A DNA stretch of 52,062 bases from a virus. The DNA lies in the IMG/VR virus record IMGVR_UViG_3300017963_000331, positions 1 through 52,062 of that record. One strand, written 5' to 3'. Positions within the stretch are counted from its first letter, which is position 1. Every line of letters starts with the position of its first letter. The notes under the pieces were generated by a model. That model made no database searches. It had not been told where the DNA came from and saw nothing but the letters and a program-made list of their open reading frames with translations. The translations under genes were made by a program, and so were the position numbers. Positions 7,677 to 15,974 of the stretch are shown piece after piece.

Positions 7677-9940
7677 CTGTCCACCTCAGCCTCGAACTCC
7701 TTCATCCAGTACCAGTTCGACCTACCGACCTTGCGTGCGATAATAACCTCCTGGTCGAGGAGTGCTTGCACGACGCCCTTGAACTCTCGGAACCACGCGC
7801 TGCAATTATTCGATAGCTTGGAGTGCTGAATGCCAGCGATGCCAGCCCTTGCGACGAAATTCTTCGTTTTGATGAGATTCTTAAAGGCGCGATCGTTGCC
7901 GACTTCTGGTGCGACGCAGCGAATGAAGGAGTTGATGCAGTACCGCACGACACGGCACGCGTAGTGGGCGTCGATCCACTCGATAGTCGAGACGTCGGGG
8001 CTTCGACCGGCAGCCATGATGAGCCCGACGCGGCGAGCGAGTTCCTCTGACTTGTGCCAGAGTTCAGGATAGTGGCCGGTTGCTCCGCGCGAGAACTCAC
8101 GGAGTGCGTGGTACTCGGCTTCAGCCTCGCGGGTGGCGATGTACTCTACTGGGTTAGGAAGCTCATCCTTGCCGCTTGCGTTCGCTGGCGTGTTCATCGC
8201 GTTGATGATCGGGTCGCCTAGTTCGGTCTTGTGGACGTCGCGCAGCTTCCACGAGTGGATTACGTCAAGGATATGCTGCGGTGGGTCGCTAGCGTCGTTG
8301 CCAACATAGGTCGGGGTCGGGTCAGCCGTGAACGTCAGGACGCGAGCGATCCAGCCGTCGACAAGTTCCTCGACAGAGATACCTTCCTTGAGCCGCTCTG
8401 GAGTCGAGGTGCCGTAGAAGCTAACGCACGGCTGCACGATGACTTTCTGCTTCTCACTGTCGGCGTAGCCCTTGCCCTTGATAGTCTTGCTGGCGTTCGA
8501 GTAGAGCTGCATCATGTAGGGTATGATGCCCGCCTTGTGCTCGTTGCCGCCCTTCGTGCCCTTCAGCATATGACCCATTTCATCCCAGAGGAATAGGGTC
8601 GACGGCTCGTTGTAAATCTGAGTCTCAATTGCTGCCGGGGAGGTAACGTCGTCGCCCCCTAGGTTGTCGAAGTAGCCGGTGCGCTCAAGGATCGCGTGGA
8701 CGCCGTCCAGGGCGCCGCTCTTGCCGCACGACGATGGGCCCATGCCAAGCGTGTAGATGTTCGTGCGTGTCCCCCTGGCATCACGCACCTTGCGACCGAA
8801 GATCGTTCCAGCGAGCGACAGGGCGGCTCCCACGGCAAGCCACGGCTGCGCGTAGAGTGCCCGAGAGTTGATGTAGGCGCAGATATCGCCGATGAGCCCG
8901 TGAGGCTGACAGAGGAATTCGAGTTCCTTGTCTGGCTCGACTGGTGCGGGCTCGTGGTAAGCCGCTGGCTCTGTAGAGTACGCGGCTTGGTGTTCAAAGC
9001 CGGGCTCCGGCTCTGCTGTCTTCCCGGCGTCCATGAGCGCGTCGAAGTCGACGTCAGCTTCGGGCGGGAGACTGACGAAGTCTGGGTCGTTCAAGATCCA
9101 GCCATACGGGAACTTGTTGGATGGATTCGCCCTGGCTTGCGGAACCTTGCGCTCGAACTCGTTCCTCTGCGCAGGGTTGCCGTACTCCCACGGGTCAATG
9201 CAACGAGGGTTGTAGTGCTCCCATAGGAACGCGATAGCCTGCGAGTCAGACATGCAGAGCCCGTTGACCGCGCAGTCGGCAGCCCAAAACAGCTTGTTGT
9301 GCCCGCCCTGTCCTTCGATAGCCGGATCGACCTTCTCGAAGTAGGCGACAGCGCGACGCATGAAGTCAGGGTCGCCGACGCTGGCTGTCGAGTGGAAGAG
9401 TGTCGGCGCTGGCTTTGGTTTCTCGGATCGCTTCTTCGGCATCCACGCTGGCCAAGGTTGGATATCGACAGTCCAGGGGTTGAACTCCGGGTGCCACTCG
9501 TACTTGCCCCTAGGCCCGACCGAAGGCGGGAGGAGGACGTAGCCGCCCGTGGCTCGAATGTCGACGTCCTTCAGTATGTGGGCCGCATTGCCAATATCTT
9601 CTTCGGAAGTGAAGTATAGGTGCCAGCCGCCACGCTGCGTGATGCAGATCCAGGTGCGGGGGATCTCGCCAAGTTCTTCGATTGAAGGAAAGCCATTCTT
9701 CCCGCACGTATCGTCAACGTCAATGTCTACGACATAGACGCCGCTAGGCTTCCCGGTTGCAATCCCAATGTTCGCGGTAGGAAGGGTGTCCCACCAGTTA
9801 GCAATAGTCGCCGTGTCATTTGTTGCCTCGTCTCGCCACTTGAAACCCTTCAGCGGAATCTTGTCCCCTGGCGTCAGGGGAAAGATGTTCCACGGAGTGT
9901 TGACCGCGTAGTGCGCGGCTGCCGACTGTAGCTCGTTCAT
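7661..9940 (-). CDS. Bifunctional primase-polymerase / DUF3987-type helicase
   Basis: A 759-residue replication protein. Residues 1-190 form an archaeo-eukaryotic primase (Prim-Pol) domain with acidic motif VDIDVDD (71-77) and the motif RGGWHLYF (103-110). A primase C-terminal region follows (about 190-270), then an acidic linker, then a RecA-like ATPase of the DUF3987 type with Walker A GPSSCGKS (401-408) and Walker B TLFLWDE (448-454). The C-terminus looks like a winged helix. No other DNA polymerase is seen in the window, so this protein may synthesise primers and perhaps DNA, as the Prim-Pol of cyanophage S-2L does, or the phage uses the host polymerase. Start supported by AAGGA upstream of 9940. 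Confidence 0.9.
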   Translation of the reverse strand: MNELQSAAAHYAVNTPWNIFPLTPGDKIPLKGFKWRDEATNDTATIANWWDTLPTANIGIATGKPSGVYVVDIDVDDTCGKNGFPSIEELGEIPRTWICITQRGGWHLYFTSEEDIGNAAHILKDVDIRATGGYVLLPPSVGPRGKYEWHPEFNPWTVDIQPWPAWMPKKRSEKPKPAPTLFHSTASVGDPDFMRRAVAYFEKVDPAIEGQGGHNKLFWAADCAVNGLCMSDSQAIAFLWEHYNPRCIDPWEYGNPAQRNEFERKVPQARANPSNKFPYGWILNDPDFVSLPPEADVDFDALMDAGKTAEPEPGFEHQAAYSTEPAAYHEPAPVEPDKELEFLCQPHGLIGDICAYINSRALYAQPWLAVGAALSLAGTIFGRKVRDARGTRTNIYTLGMGPSSCGKSGALDGVHAILERTGYFDNLGGDDVTSPAAIETQIYNEPSTLFLWDEMGHMLKGTKGGNEHKAGIIPYMMQLYSNASKTIKGKGYADSEKQKVIVQPCVSFYGTSTPERLKEGISVEELVDGWIARVLTFTADPTPTYVGNDASDPPQHILDVIHSWKLRDVHKTELGDPIINAMNTPANASGKDELPNPVEYIATREAEAEYHALREFSRGATGHYPELWHKSEELARRVGLIMAAGRSPDVSTIEWIDAHYACRVVRYCINSFIRCVAPEVGNDRAFKNLIKTKNFVARAGIAGIQHSKLSNNCSAWFREFKGVVQALLDQEVIIARKVGRSNWYWMKEFEAEVDRCTKK

Positions 9941-9941
9941 G

Positions 9942-11570
9942 CTAATCCTTCAAAGGCTCGTTGTACCCGACAACGCGTAAATACTTGCCTTCACGTTTCA
10001 CTGTGATTGTCCTCGTCCACTCCGATATGCGCTGCGAGAAGAACATGTCGTTAAGCGCTTCGGGGACGGTCGGGATCTCGGCATTCTGCCCGAACCTCTC
10101 GCGATACCAGACGCAAGCCTTATGGCGCGCGAAGTTCTCGTGGTCGAGACAGACCCATTCATTGATCCAGCGAATCTGATTGCCGAGGCAGACACGGTAA
10201 CGCACCTTGATCGAGGTTGGTGCCCCTGGCTTGACGTGAGGTGCAACGGTGACGGAGTCGACATTGACCGTCTCGGGCTCGCCGGAGAGGATGCTACGTT
10301 GAGTAGCCTTCGCCTCGTGCATCCGTCGCTCTGCTTCTTCAAGGGCTTCAAGGCGCTCGACCTCTCGCGGTGGTATCGGCGTTCCGCAGGCTGGACAGAT
10401 GCGGAGGGGACGCGGGAATGACTCGTCGCATTTCTGGCAGATGTACATCGGAACCCTCTCGCCCGTTCCGAGAAGGTCTAAGGGTCCATGTTCCTCGATA
10501 CAGCCCGCGTAGTCAAGGACTAGGCAAAATTCCTTGCTTTCATGGAGGCGAAGACCTCGTCCCACCATTTGAGCAAACAACCCTGGTGAGAGGGTAGGAC
10601 GGAGAAGGACAATGGTGTCGATATGAGGTGCGTCGAATCCTTCAGTGAGTACGTTGACGCAACAGACCACTTTAAGAACGCGGTCCTTAAAGGATCTGAT
10701 GATCCTGTCTCGTTCCTTTTTTGGTGTCTTACCAGTGACGGCGGGCGCGTGTATTCCGTACTTAGAAAGTTCCTTGGAAACGCGTTTGCAATGATCGACG
10801 TCAACACAAAAGAATATCGCGCTACGACGCTGTTCAAGCTGCATCTTGGACAGTGCGTCGGATACGGCGGCAGTGACGAGGTCGCCCTTGTTGGTTGCTT
10901 CAGCAAGAGCTGACACAACATAGTCACCTCCAGAGTTTCGCCGCACTCCTGACAGATCGGGGGTCGCCCGCCCAACCTTGGAGCGTAGGTTCGATAAGTA
11001 GCCTTGAGCGATGAGGTCTGTGATCTGTGCGTCATAGCAAACCTTGTTGAGGATGTAGTCGGGATGGCAGATCGGGCCACAACCCATCCGGTACGGCGTC
11101 GCGGTCCAGCCAACGACACGCAGAGCCGGGTTCATATGCGTCGCTTCGGCGATGAACTGCCGATACTTCCCTTGGCCAGCAGGAGGGATGCGGTGAGCTT
11201 CATCGACGAAGAGGAAGTCGAACGGCGCGAACTCGCCAGCCTTCTTATAGATGGAGTCGATGCTAGCGAAGATCATCTGCGAATGGTGATCGCGCTCACC
11301 AAGACCAGCAGAGTAGATACCGATCTCGCAGTCAGTGTAGAACGAGCGCAGCTTCTCGCAATTCTGCCCGACGAGTTCCTTGCGGTGAGCCAGGACGCAG
11401 CCGCGAACGTGCGGAGCCTGAACATACCAGTCGTGCATAAGAGCCGCCATAGTCACCGACTTCCCGGCGCCGGTTGGGAGTACGGCGCACGGGTTGTCGG
11501 TCCTATTGCAGATATGGGCGTGAATGGCTGCGTTGCATTCAGCCTGATATGGGCGAAGCGTGAAGCTCAA
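9942..11570 (-). CDS. SF2 DNA helicase (DEAD/DEAH, RecQ/UvsW-like) with zinc ribbon
   Basis: A 542-residue helicase with Walker A PTGAGKS (32-38), DEAH (123-126), motif III TATP (156-159) and the late arginine-finger motif QMVGRGLR. A four-Cys zinc ribbon (CQKC ... CPAC) follows the second RecA domain, then a beta-rich C-terminal part. It likely unwinds or remodels branched DNA during replication and recombination. It overlaps the upstream nuclease gene by 4 nt (ATGA), and the two may act together as a helicase-nuclease pair. Confidence 0.92.
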   Translation of the reverse strand: MSFTLRPYQAECNAAIHAHICNRTDNPCAVLPTGAGKSVTMAALMHDWYVQAPHVRGCVLAHRKELVGQNCEKLRSFYTDCEIGIYSAGLGERDHHSQMIFASIDSIYKKAGEFAPFDFLFVDEAHRIPPAGQGKYRQFIAEATHMNPALRVVGWTATPYRMGCGPICHPDYILNKVCYDAQITDLIAQGYLSNLRSKVGRATPDLSGVRRNSGGDYVVSALAEATNKGDLVTAAVSDALSKMQLEQRRSAIFFCVDVDHCKRVSKELSKYGIHAPAVTGKTPKKERDRIIRSFKDRVLKVVCCVNVLTEGFDAPHIDTIVLLRPTLSPGLFAQMVGRGLRLHESKEFCLVLDYAGCIEEHGPLDLLGTGERVPMYICQKCDESFPRPLRICPACGTPIPPREVERLEALEEAERRMHEAKATQRSILSGEPETVNVDSVTVAPHVKPGAPTSIKVRYRVCLGNQIRWINEWVCLDHENFARHKACVWYRERFGQNAEIPTVPEALNDMFFSQRISEWTRTITVKREGKYLRVVGYNEPLKD

Positions 11571-12922
11571 TGCTTCTCCTCCATGATGAACGACTTCATG
11601 CAGCCCGTGTCGACGACGACGCAGACTTTGGGACCATCGGGAACCTGGAACTCGATCCCGATCACGTTCAGGTTTTCGTCCTGGTCGAGCGGTTCGAGGG
11701 CTGACATGTCGTAGCCGTAGAGCTGCTTGAACCCTACGCCCGTGTCAGACGCCGCACCATTCCACGAACACCAGCAAGTATCCATATCGGAATAACGCTC
11801 GATGCAGTTTCCACGAGCCTCATGGTGAACGACGTCGGCGCCTTGCTCTCTGGCTCGCTCAACGAGCGGATTACTGAGAGTTGAAACGGAAACAAAACGA
11901 AGTTCGCTCGCTGACCACCCCGCGCCACCTCCCTGTCGCCACTCGGGGCGTCCGCTTGAATCAGGCTCCCGGACTTGGTAGTCAATGTAATCGACCCCGT
12001 TCTCGTCCTGTCCGTAGTTGACTGGTTCGGAGTGGGCATCGACGATGCCCGGCAAGTACAGAAGGCGCTCACAAGCGCGGTCTTGATCCTCGACTGAGAG
12101 TGCCTTCCCAAGCTTATCGCAGGTCCATCGAGCGCCTTCACCTGCGATATCTGGTGTGGCAAAACAGCACTGCCGACAAGACGTTCCCGACGTAGCGCAC
12201 GCTTCGGCTTCGCTGGAGGTGGCATGGCAAATTTCCTTGGCATCGCACCAGCCGCACTGGTAGTAATCGGGGCGATCACTAAGCCGTGGCGGGATCTGGT
12301 TCTGGGTGATGATCCGGCGAGCCTTCTCCATGAGGAGGTCGTAGTGCGCCTGATCGAAATGAACTCGCTCACAATAGAGTTCGTCGGTGTCCTTGTTCAC
12401 GGCGAAGTACAGTGCCCTCTTGAGCCCCTGCTTGCCCATGTACGCCTGCATCTGCGAGTAATGCTGAGGCTTCGACTTCTTCACGCCCTTCTTCTCAAGG
12501 GCAACGAACGACTTGTTGTTGTGTGACTTGGCTTCGAGGAGGTGCCACGTCTTCGGTGCTTCCGGCAGTCCGACCAAGGCACCGTCAGTGTGCCCCGAGA
12601 AGTGCCCGCCGAACTCGCTGATCTCGAACTGCTGGCCAGTGTTCGGGTCAACCTCGTGGACCGTGCAGCCGATCATGCGAAGGTCTTCGACGATTCGAGC
12701 TTCTTCAATGTCGCCCGTGTTGAACAGTCGGTAGATTCGCCCGCCGATATCCTCTTTCGTTGCCTGCCGGAAGCAATACCAGAGGTATCGTTCGCAGGCA
12801 TGACCGATGATCGACGCGCCGAGGTATCCTCGACTCTCTTCGGCGTCGCCCTTGGCTTTCCATGCCGCATAGATCGCATTCACCGTCTCCGACTTCGGCG
12901 GGAGTATGTCTTCAGCGCTCAT
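11567..12922 (-). CDS. Cas4/RecB-like PD-(D/E)XK nuclease with Fe-S cluster motif
   Basis: A 451-residue protein with a RecB-type nuclease core: GHTDG (110-114), LLEAKS (128-133, the E-x-K catalytic pair) and QMQAYM (157-162). Cys43 plus CGWCDAKEIC (Cys223, 226, 232) match the four-Cys iron-sulfur arrangement of Cas4/AddB-like enzymes. More Cys pairs lie near 245-255. The C-terminal 200 residues are an extra domain I do not recognise. It probably resects DNA ends to make single strands for the Sak4/SSB annealing pathway encoded upstream. Confidence 0.85.
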   Translation of the reverse strand: MSAEDILPPKSETVNAIYAAWKAKGDAEESRGYLGASIIGHACERYLWYCFRQATKEDIGGRIYRLFNTGDIEEARIVEDLRMIGCTVHEVDPNTGQQFEISEFGGHFSGHTDGALVGLPEAPKTWHLLEAKSHNNKSFVALEKKGVKKSKPQHYSQMQAYMGKQGLKRALYFAVNKDTDELYCERVHFDQAHYDLLMEKARRIITQNQIPPRLSDRPDYYQCGWCDAKEICHATSSEAEACATSGTSCRQCCFATPDIAGEGARWTCDKLGKALSVEDQDRACERLLYLPGIVDAHSEPVNYGQDENGVDYIDYQVREPDSSGRPEWRQGGGAGWSASELRFVSVSTLSNPLVERAREQGADVVHHEARGNCIERYSDMDTCWCSWNGAASDTGVGFKQLYGYDMSALEPLDQDENLNVIGIEFQVPDGPKVCVVVDTGCMKSFIMEEKH

Positions 12923-13209
12923 ATTTCGCCTCGTGTTGAGCTTGACTTGTCGACTAGAAAGTTCATATGCCCTAGCGGTGTGCTCTGGCTGTACCAGAGG
13001 ATCGTTGGTCGGCAGTCGCAGAAGTCGCCGGGCAGATCGTATCCACTAAGCGACGGATATGGACCGGGACCGTATAGCTCCAGAACCACGTTGGCTTGAC
13101 AGTGATCCTGGTGGACGACTCTGATAGACACGCGATCCTCGGGGCTGTCGGGCAAGACCCCGAGGGCGATCGCGCGTGTTATCATTGGACGCCAAGATGG
13201 GACGGTCAT
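12919..13209 (-). CDS. Uncharacterised small protein
   Basis: I place the start at the ATG at 13209, which overlaps the stop of the upstream gene as ATGA; a longer frame reads back into that gene. The 96-residue product has no recognisable domain, one CDC motif and a mixed alpha/beta composition. Its position between the nuclease and a recombination-operon protein, with 4-nt overlaps on both sides, shows that it belongs to the replication operon. Confidence 0.7.
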   Translation of the reverse strand: MTVPSWRPMITRAIALGVLPDSPEDRVSIRVVHQDHCQANVVLELYGPGPYPSLSGYDLPGDFCDCRPTILWYSQSTPLGHMNFLVDKSSSTRGEI

Positions 13210-13763
13210 TTTGCTTTCGGCTTGATAAGCTCGATACTGATCTTGGCGGGGGTAGCGGTGACGTGCTTGGCGATCTTGTTGAACGTATCCTTGTCGTTCG
13301 CCTCGTACCACTTGTAGCCCTTCTCGTCGAGCTTCACTTCCGTCTTGAGCTTGAGCGGAGGGTACGGCAAGCCGAGTTCACGAACCTTCTCGTGATCGAC
13401 CTTGTAGTTGATCCCGCGAGTAACCTTGACCTTGAGCCCTTCAGAGAGCTTCGAGGATCGCGAGCTGCCGAGCTTGCCGGGCAGCAGCGTCTCAATTGCG
13501 GCCATATTCTCGTCGACCTTGGCTTGTGCGGCGTCGCGCGCCTCCAAGAGCTTCTCGCGGTCGGCTGCTAGCGTCAGCAGCGCCGCCTTGACTTCATCAT
13601 TGACAGCGGGTGACATTGGGTTCCTCTTTTCGTATTCGGAGCACTTCCCATCGAGATTCTTAGATCGACAGTCGACGCCGTTTTCATCGCCGTCACGGAA
13701 GCACCAATAGACGGTGTCGCCGTTGATATCCCGACAGAACTTGCAGTCAACGCAGATATTCAT
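13206..13763 (-). CDS. Uncharacterised replication-operon protein with N-terminal Cys cluster
   Basis: A 185-residue protein. The first 45 residues carry six Cys (CVDCKFC, WCF, DC, KC), which suggests a zinc or metal cluster. A helical stretch (60-95) follows, then a conserved-looking beta-rich domain (KVKVTRGINYKVDHEKVRELGLP and onward) of a type I associate with phage recombination operons, though I cannot name it. Ribosome site GAGGT lies upstream of 13763. Confidence 0.75.
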   Translation of the reverse strand: MNICVDCKFCRDINGDTVYWCFRDGDENGVDCRSKNLDGKCSEYEKRNPMSPAVNDEVKAALLTLAADREKLLEARDAAQAKVDENMAAIETLLPGKLGSSRSSKLSEGLKVKVTRGINYKVDHEKVRELGLPYPPLKLKTEVKLDEKGYKWYEANDKDTFNKIAKHVTATPAKISIELIKPKAK

Positions 13764-13819
13764 GGTTGGACCTCAGAGATTGCCTCTTCTCTGGACCTAC
13801 GACGCGTCGGTTAATGCTC

Positions 13820-14449
13820 CTACTCTTCCTCTTCGCCTTCCGTTAGCTGGCCAAGGAGGTCATAGAAGTACGTTGCGCCATCCTCGAAGTCCGCTTCTGC
13901 TAGCTGCCAGTCGGCAAGTCCAGCGTTGAACTCGGTCGCGGCAGCTTGATAGTTAGCCTGACACGAGATAAACAGGTTCTTCGCACTGAAGTACTTCGCG
14001 AATGCGGTTGTGTAGCTAGGCGGGCTAGCTTCGTACTTTGCATAGTCGGCGGCAGCGTGGTCAGCCTCCCCCGCCTCCCATCGCGACTCTCCGAGAGTCC
14101 ACGAGCCATTAGGATCGGCTGTAGCGCTAGTGTAGTGAGCCTCGGCGTCTAGCCCATGCGCTGCCCCAAGGTTCATGTAGTAGTCGCCAGCGGCAATCTC
14201 TGCCGAGTTCGCACCGGCAGTGATGCAGAGATCGCGCACGCCATTCGCGCCGTTGATGCAGTAAATGAGTTCAACCATTTCCTGGACCATCGACTCGTAA
14301 CCGCCCTTCGCATCGCCTGCGGTATCAGCGTCAGTCTGCGCGTCGTCTCGTGCGTCGATGCAAGCTTGCTCTCCGCACTCCGGGATCTGGCCAAGCGCTA
14401 CGCCTGACACGAGGAGCATTGTAGCAAGAGCAAAAAGAAAGCGTTTCAT
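13820..14449 (-). CDS. Exported protein of unknown function inside the replication operon
   Basis: The 209-residue product begins with a classic Sec signal peptide (MKRFLFALATMLLVSGVALG, likely cut near residue 20). The mature part is acidic, Ala-, Asp- and Tyr-rich and predicted helical, with a few Cys (ECGEQAC and three later) that could form disulfides, and ends in an acidic tail (EGEEEE). It is the only clearly exported protein of the early block. It has its own leader with direct repeats (14468-14500) and may be separately controlled. A periplasmic or surface role such as superinfection exclusion is inference only. Start supported by AAAGGT. Confidence 0.8.
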   Translation of the reverse strand: MKRFLFALATMLLVSGVALGQIPECGEQACIDARDDAQTDADTAGDAKGGYESMVQEMVELIYCINGANGVRDLCITAGANSAEIAAGDYYMNLGAAHGLDAEAHYTSATADPNGSWTLGESRWEAGEADHAAADYAKYEASPPSYTTAFAKYFSAKNLFISCQANYQAAATEFNAGLADWQLAEADFEDGATYFYDLLGQLTEGEEEE

Positions 14450-14467
14450 AGTTGACCTTTCGGTTAG

Positions 14468-14500
14468 AGATCAGACAAAGTCTAGAGAAGATCAGACAAA
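14468..14500. repeat. Two 12-bp direct repeats in a leader region
   Basis: AGATCAGACAAA occurs at 14468-14479 and 14489-14500, a 21-bp period (two helical turns), directly upstream of the exported-protein gene. The layout suits a regulator binding one DNA face, or duplicated promoter elements (on the minus strand each copy contains TTGTCT and TGATCT). Confidence 0.55.
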
Positions 14501-14505
14501 AGAAA

Positions 14506-14627
14506 GAAGCGACCGTGTCGTGCGAGCTTTATGATATCCGCGAGCATCGTGCGGCTTGACCGTCTGCGGGTCTACCGGGTGTCCGTGCATCGCGTTCGTT
14601 TGTGTCTTCGCTGACTACGGTCGCTTC
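14506..14627 (-). ncRNA. Possible structured RNA between the SSB and exported-protein genes
   Basis: A perfect 11-bp inverted repeat (GAAGCGACCGT at 14506-14516, ACGGTCGCTTC at 14617-14627) encloses 100 nt of non-coding DNA with smaller possible stems. Read on the minus strand, the closing helix is followed by a pyrimidine-rich CTTTCTTTTG run, as at the 3' end of a terminated RNA. The region lies after the SSB stop and before the next gene's leader. It could be a small RNA, a riboswitch-like leader or simply an elaborate terminator. No known RNA family is recognised. Confidence 0.4.
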
Positions 14628-14646
14628 GTTCCCACACCACCAAGCG

Positions 14647-15447
14647 TTATGCCCAAGGCGGCTTACCAGCGGCTTGCGCCGGAGGGGCTGCCTGCTGAGG
14701 CGGGGCTGCGGGGGGCGCAGCTTGGGCGGGAGGGGCGGCAGCCGGAGGGGCTGCGGCGGGAGGCGCGGCTGCCGGTGGTGCAGCAGGGGGCGCCTGTTGG
14801 GCAGGAGGAGCCGCAGGAGGTGCCATCTGGGGCGGGGCGGCTGCCGGGGGTGTCACCGGGGGTGCAACGGGCGGAGCCGCAGCAGGGGCGACAGGAGGGG
14901 CTGTAGGAGGCTGGTAGGCGGCTGCCGGTGGTGCGGCTGCCGGAGGGGCATAGGCTGCCGGGGCTGCCGGAGCCACGGGCGCCGCAGGAGCGGCGGGCGG
15001 AGCCGGGACCGGGGGAGCGGCGAGCATCTTGAGGATGACCGGATCTTGCGGGTGATAGAACCCGTTGATATCGTTCTGGTCCTGCTTCACCTTCACGCTG
15101 ACGTACATCCAACGCCCGATGAGATCGTTGGGGTGCTTGATCTCCGGCAACTCGGTGGCGTAGAGGATCGCGGACAGCTCGCGTCGAGCGATCTTGACAG
15201 CCTTCTCATTCGGGTTGCGAAGGTTCAGCATGATCCAGAGCTTGCGATCCTTGAACGGGATGCCCGTGGTGTGTTCGAGTATCGACACCTGAATCCAGAG
15301 ATACTCGCCGTCCTGCTTCTTCGTGGGTCGCACGTCGACCTCTTCGATCTGCACCGGATACTTGCCGGGCGTGATCGGCTCGAAACCCTTTGCGGGCTCC
15401 TCTTCCTCGCGGTTGTAGCCATTCGGGCCGAAAATGTCATCTAACAT
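14647..15447 (-). CDS. ssb: Single-stranded DNA-binding protein, DUF669-like, with long Pro/Ala tail
   Basis: Residues 1-143 form a beta-rich domain like phage DUF669/OB-fold SSBs (PGKYPVQIEEVDVRPTKKQ, YLWIQVSILEHT, ELSAILYATEL). Residues 144-266 are an almost pure Pro/Ala/Gln low-complexity tail of repeated APPAAP-type units, ending in KPPWA. A disordered linker with an aromatic tip parallels the partner-binding tail of bacterial SSBs, although here it is not acidic. Gene order (Sak4, coiled coil, SSB) supports a role in single-strand annealing recombination and replication. The opposite-strand open frame here is a shadow of the repeats. Confidence 0.8.
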   Translation of the reverse strand: MLDDIFGPNGYNREEEEPAKGFEPITPGKYPVQIEEVDVRPTKKQDGEYLWIQVSILEHTTGIPFKDRKLWIMLNLRNPNEKAVKIARRELSAILYATELPEIKHPNDLIGRWMYVSVKVKQDQNDINGFYHPQDPVILKMLAAPPVPAPPAAPAAPVAPAAPAAYAPPAAAPPAAAYQPPTAPPVAPAAAPPVAPPVTPPAAAPPQMAPPAAPPAQQAPPAAPPAAAPPAAAPPAAAPPAQAAPPAAPPQQAAPPAQAAGKPPWA

Positions 15448-15486
15448 GCGTCGTCTCCAGAGGAAAGAATTGAAACGCGAACTATC

Positions 15487-15492
15487 AGTATA
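15487..15492 (-). promoter_or_regulatory. Possible -10 element before the SSB gene
   Basis: On the minus strand TATACT lies about 40 nt upstream of the SSB start, in the 65-bp gap after the coiled-coil gene, next to a short hairpin (CAAGGC/GCCTTG). No convincing -35 is visible. An internal promoter boosting SSB expression is plausible. Confidence 0.3.
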
Positions 15493-15512
15493 TCAAGGCA
15501 GCCTTGCCGTTG

Positions 15513-15974
15513 CTAGTCCTCCGTGGCAAACATCACAGCAGCCGCTTTCTGCGACAAACCGGCATCACGCAGCTCTTGCTTAGTGAACACTAAATCAGAG
15601 TCGAGGTCTGAATTGCTCGTCTGCTTGGCCAGCCAATGAGTAACGTCTCGTGCGGAGTCTAGGATTCCTGACAGGTGCAACCTAACCTCACCAGCAGACA
15701 CGACCATCTGCGCTGCATAAGCCTTCCACCCGGCAGCTTCGGTCTTGGACGCAGAGAGTTCTGTTTCCACGAGGCGTAGCGCGTTGTACGCTTTCTCCAT
15801 TCTCTCGTTTCGATTGCTGATAATGTCGTCGCGTTCCGCTACCATGAGGTTCAGCTTGTGGACTTCTCGCTGCGAGTCGGCAAGCTTTTTGTTCGTGTCG
15901 ATCACCTCGCCGTTCGTGGTGAGCCCGACCATATCGAGGAGCATCAGAAACAAGTCGAAGATCGTCTTCATCAC
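15513..15974 (-). CDS. Coiled-coil protein, unknown function
   Basis: The 153-residue product has a hydrophobic first 18 residues, then a long heptad-rich helix (about 25-85), then a second helical region. It is co-translated with the Sak4-like ATPase (overlap at 15971-15974) and precedes SSB, so it is probably part of the same DNA-annealing machinery or a membrane tether for it. No family recognised. Confidence 0.7.
   Translation of the reverse strand: MMKTIFDLFLMLLDMVGLTTNGEVIDTNKKLADSQREVHKLNLMVAERDDIISNRNERMEKAYNALRLVETELSASKTEAAGWKAYAAQMVVSAGEVRLHLSGILDSARDVTHWLAKQTSNSDLDSDLVFTKQELRDAGLSQKAAAVMFATED

Noticed and set aside
14602-15444. 280-codon plus-strand frame opposite the SSB gene
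   Set aside because: Arg/Gly/Cys repeat shadow of the Pro/Ala tail; the minus-strand SSB has recognisable conserved sequence and fits the operon.
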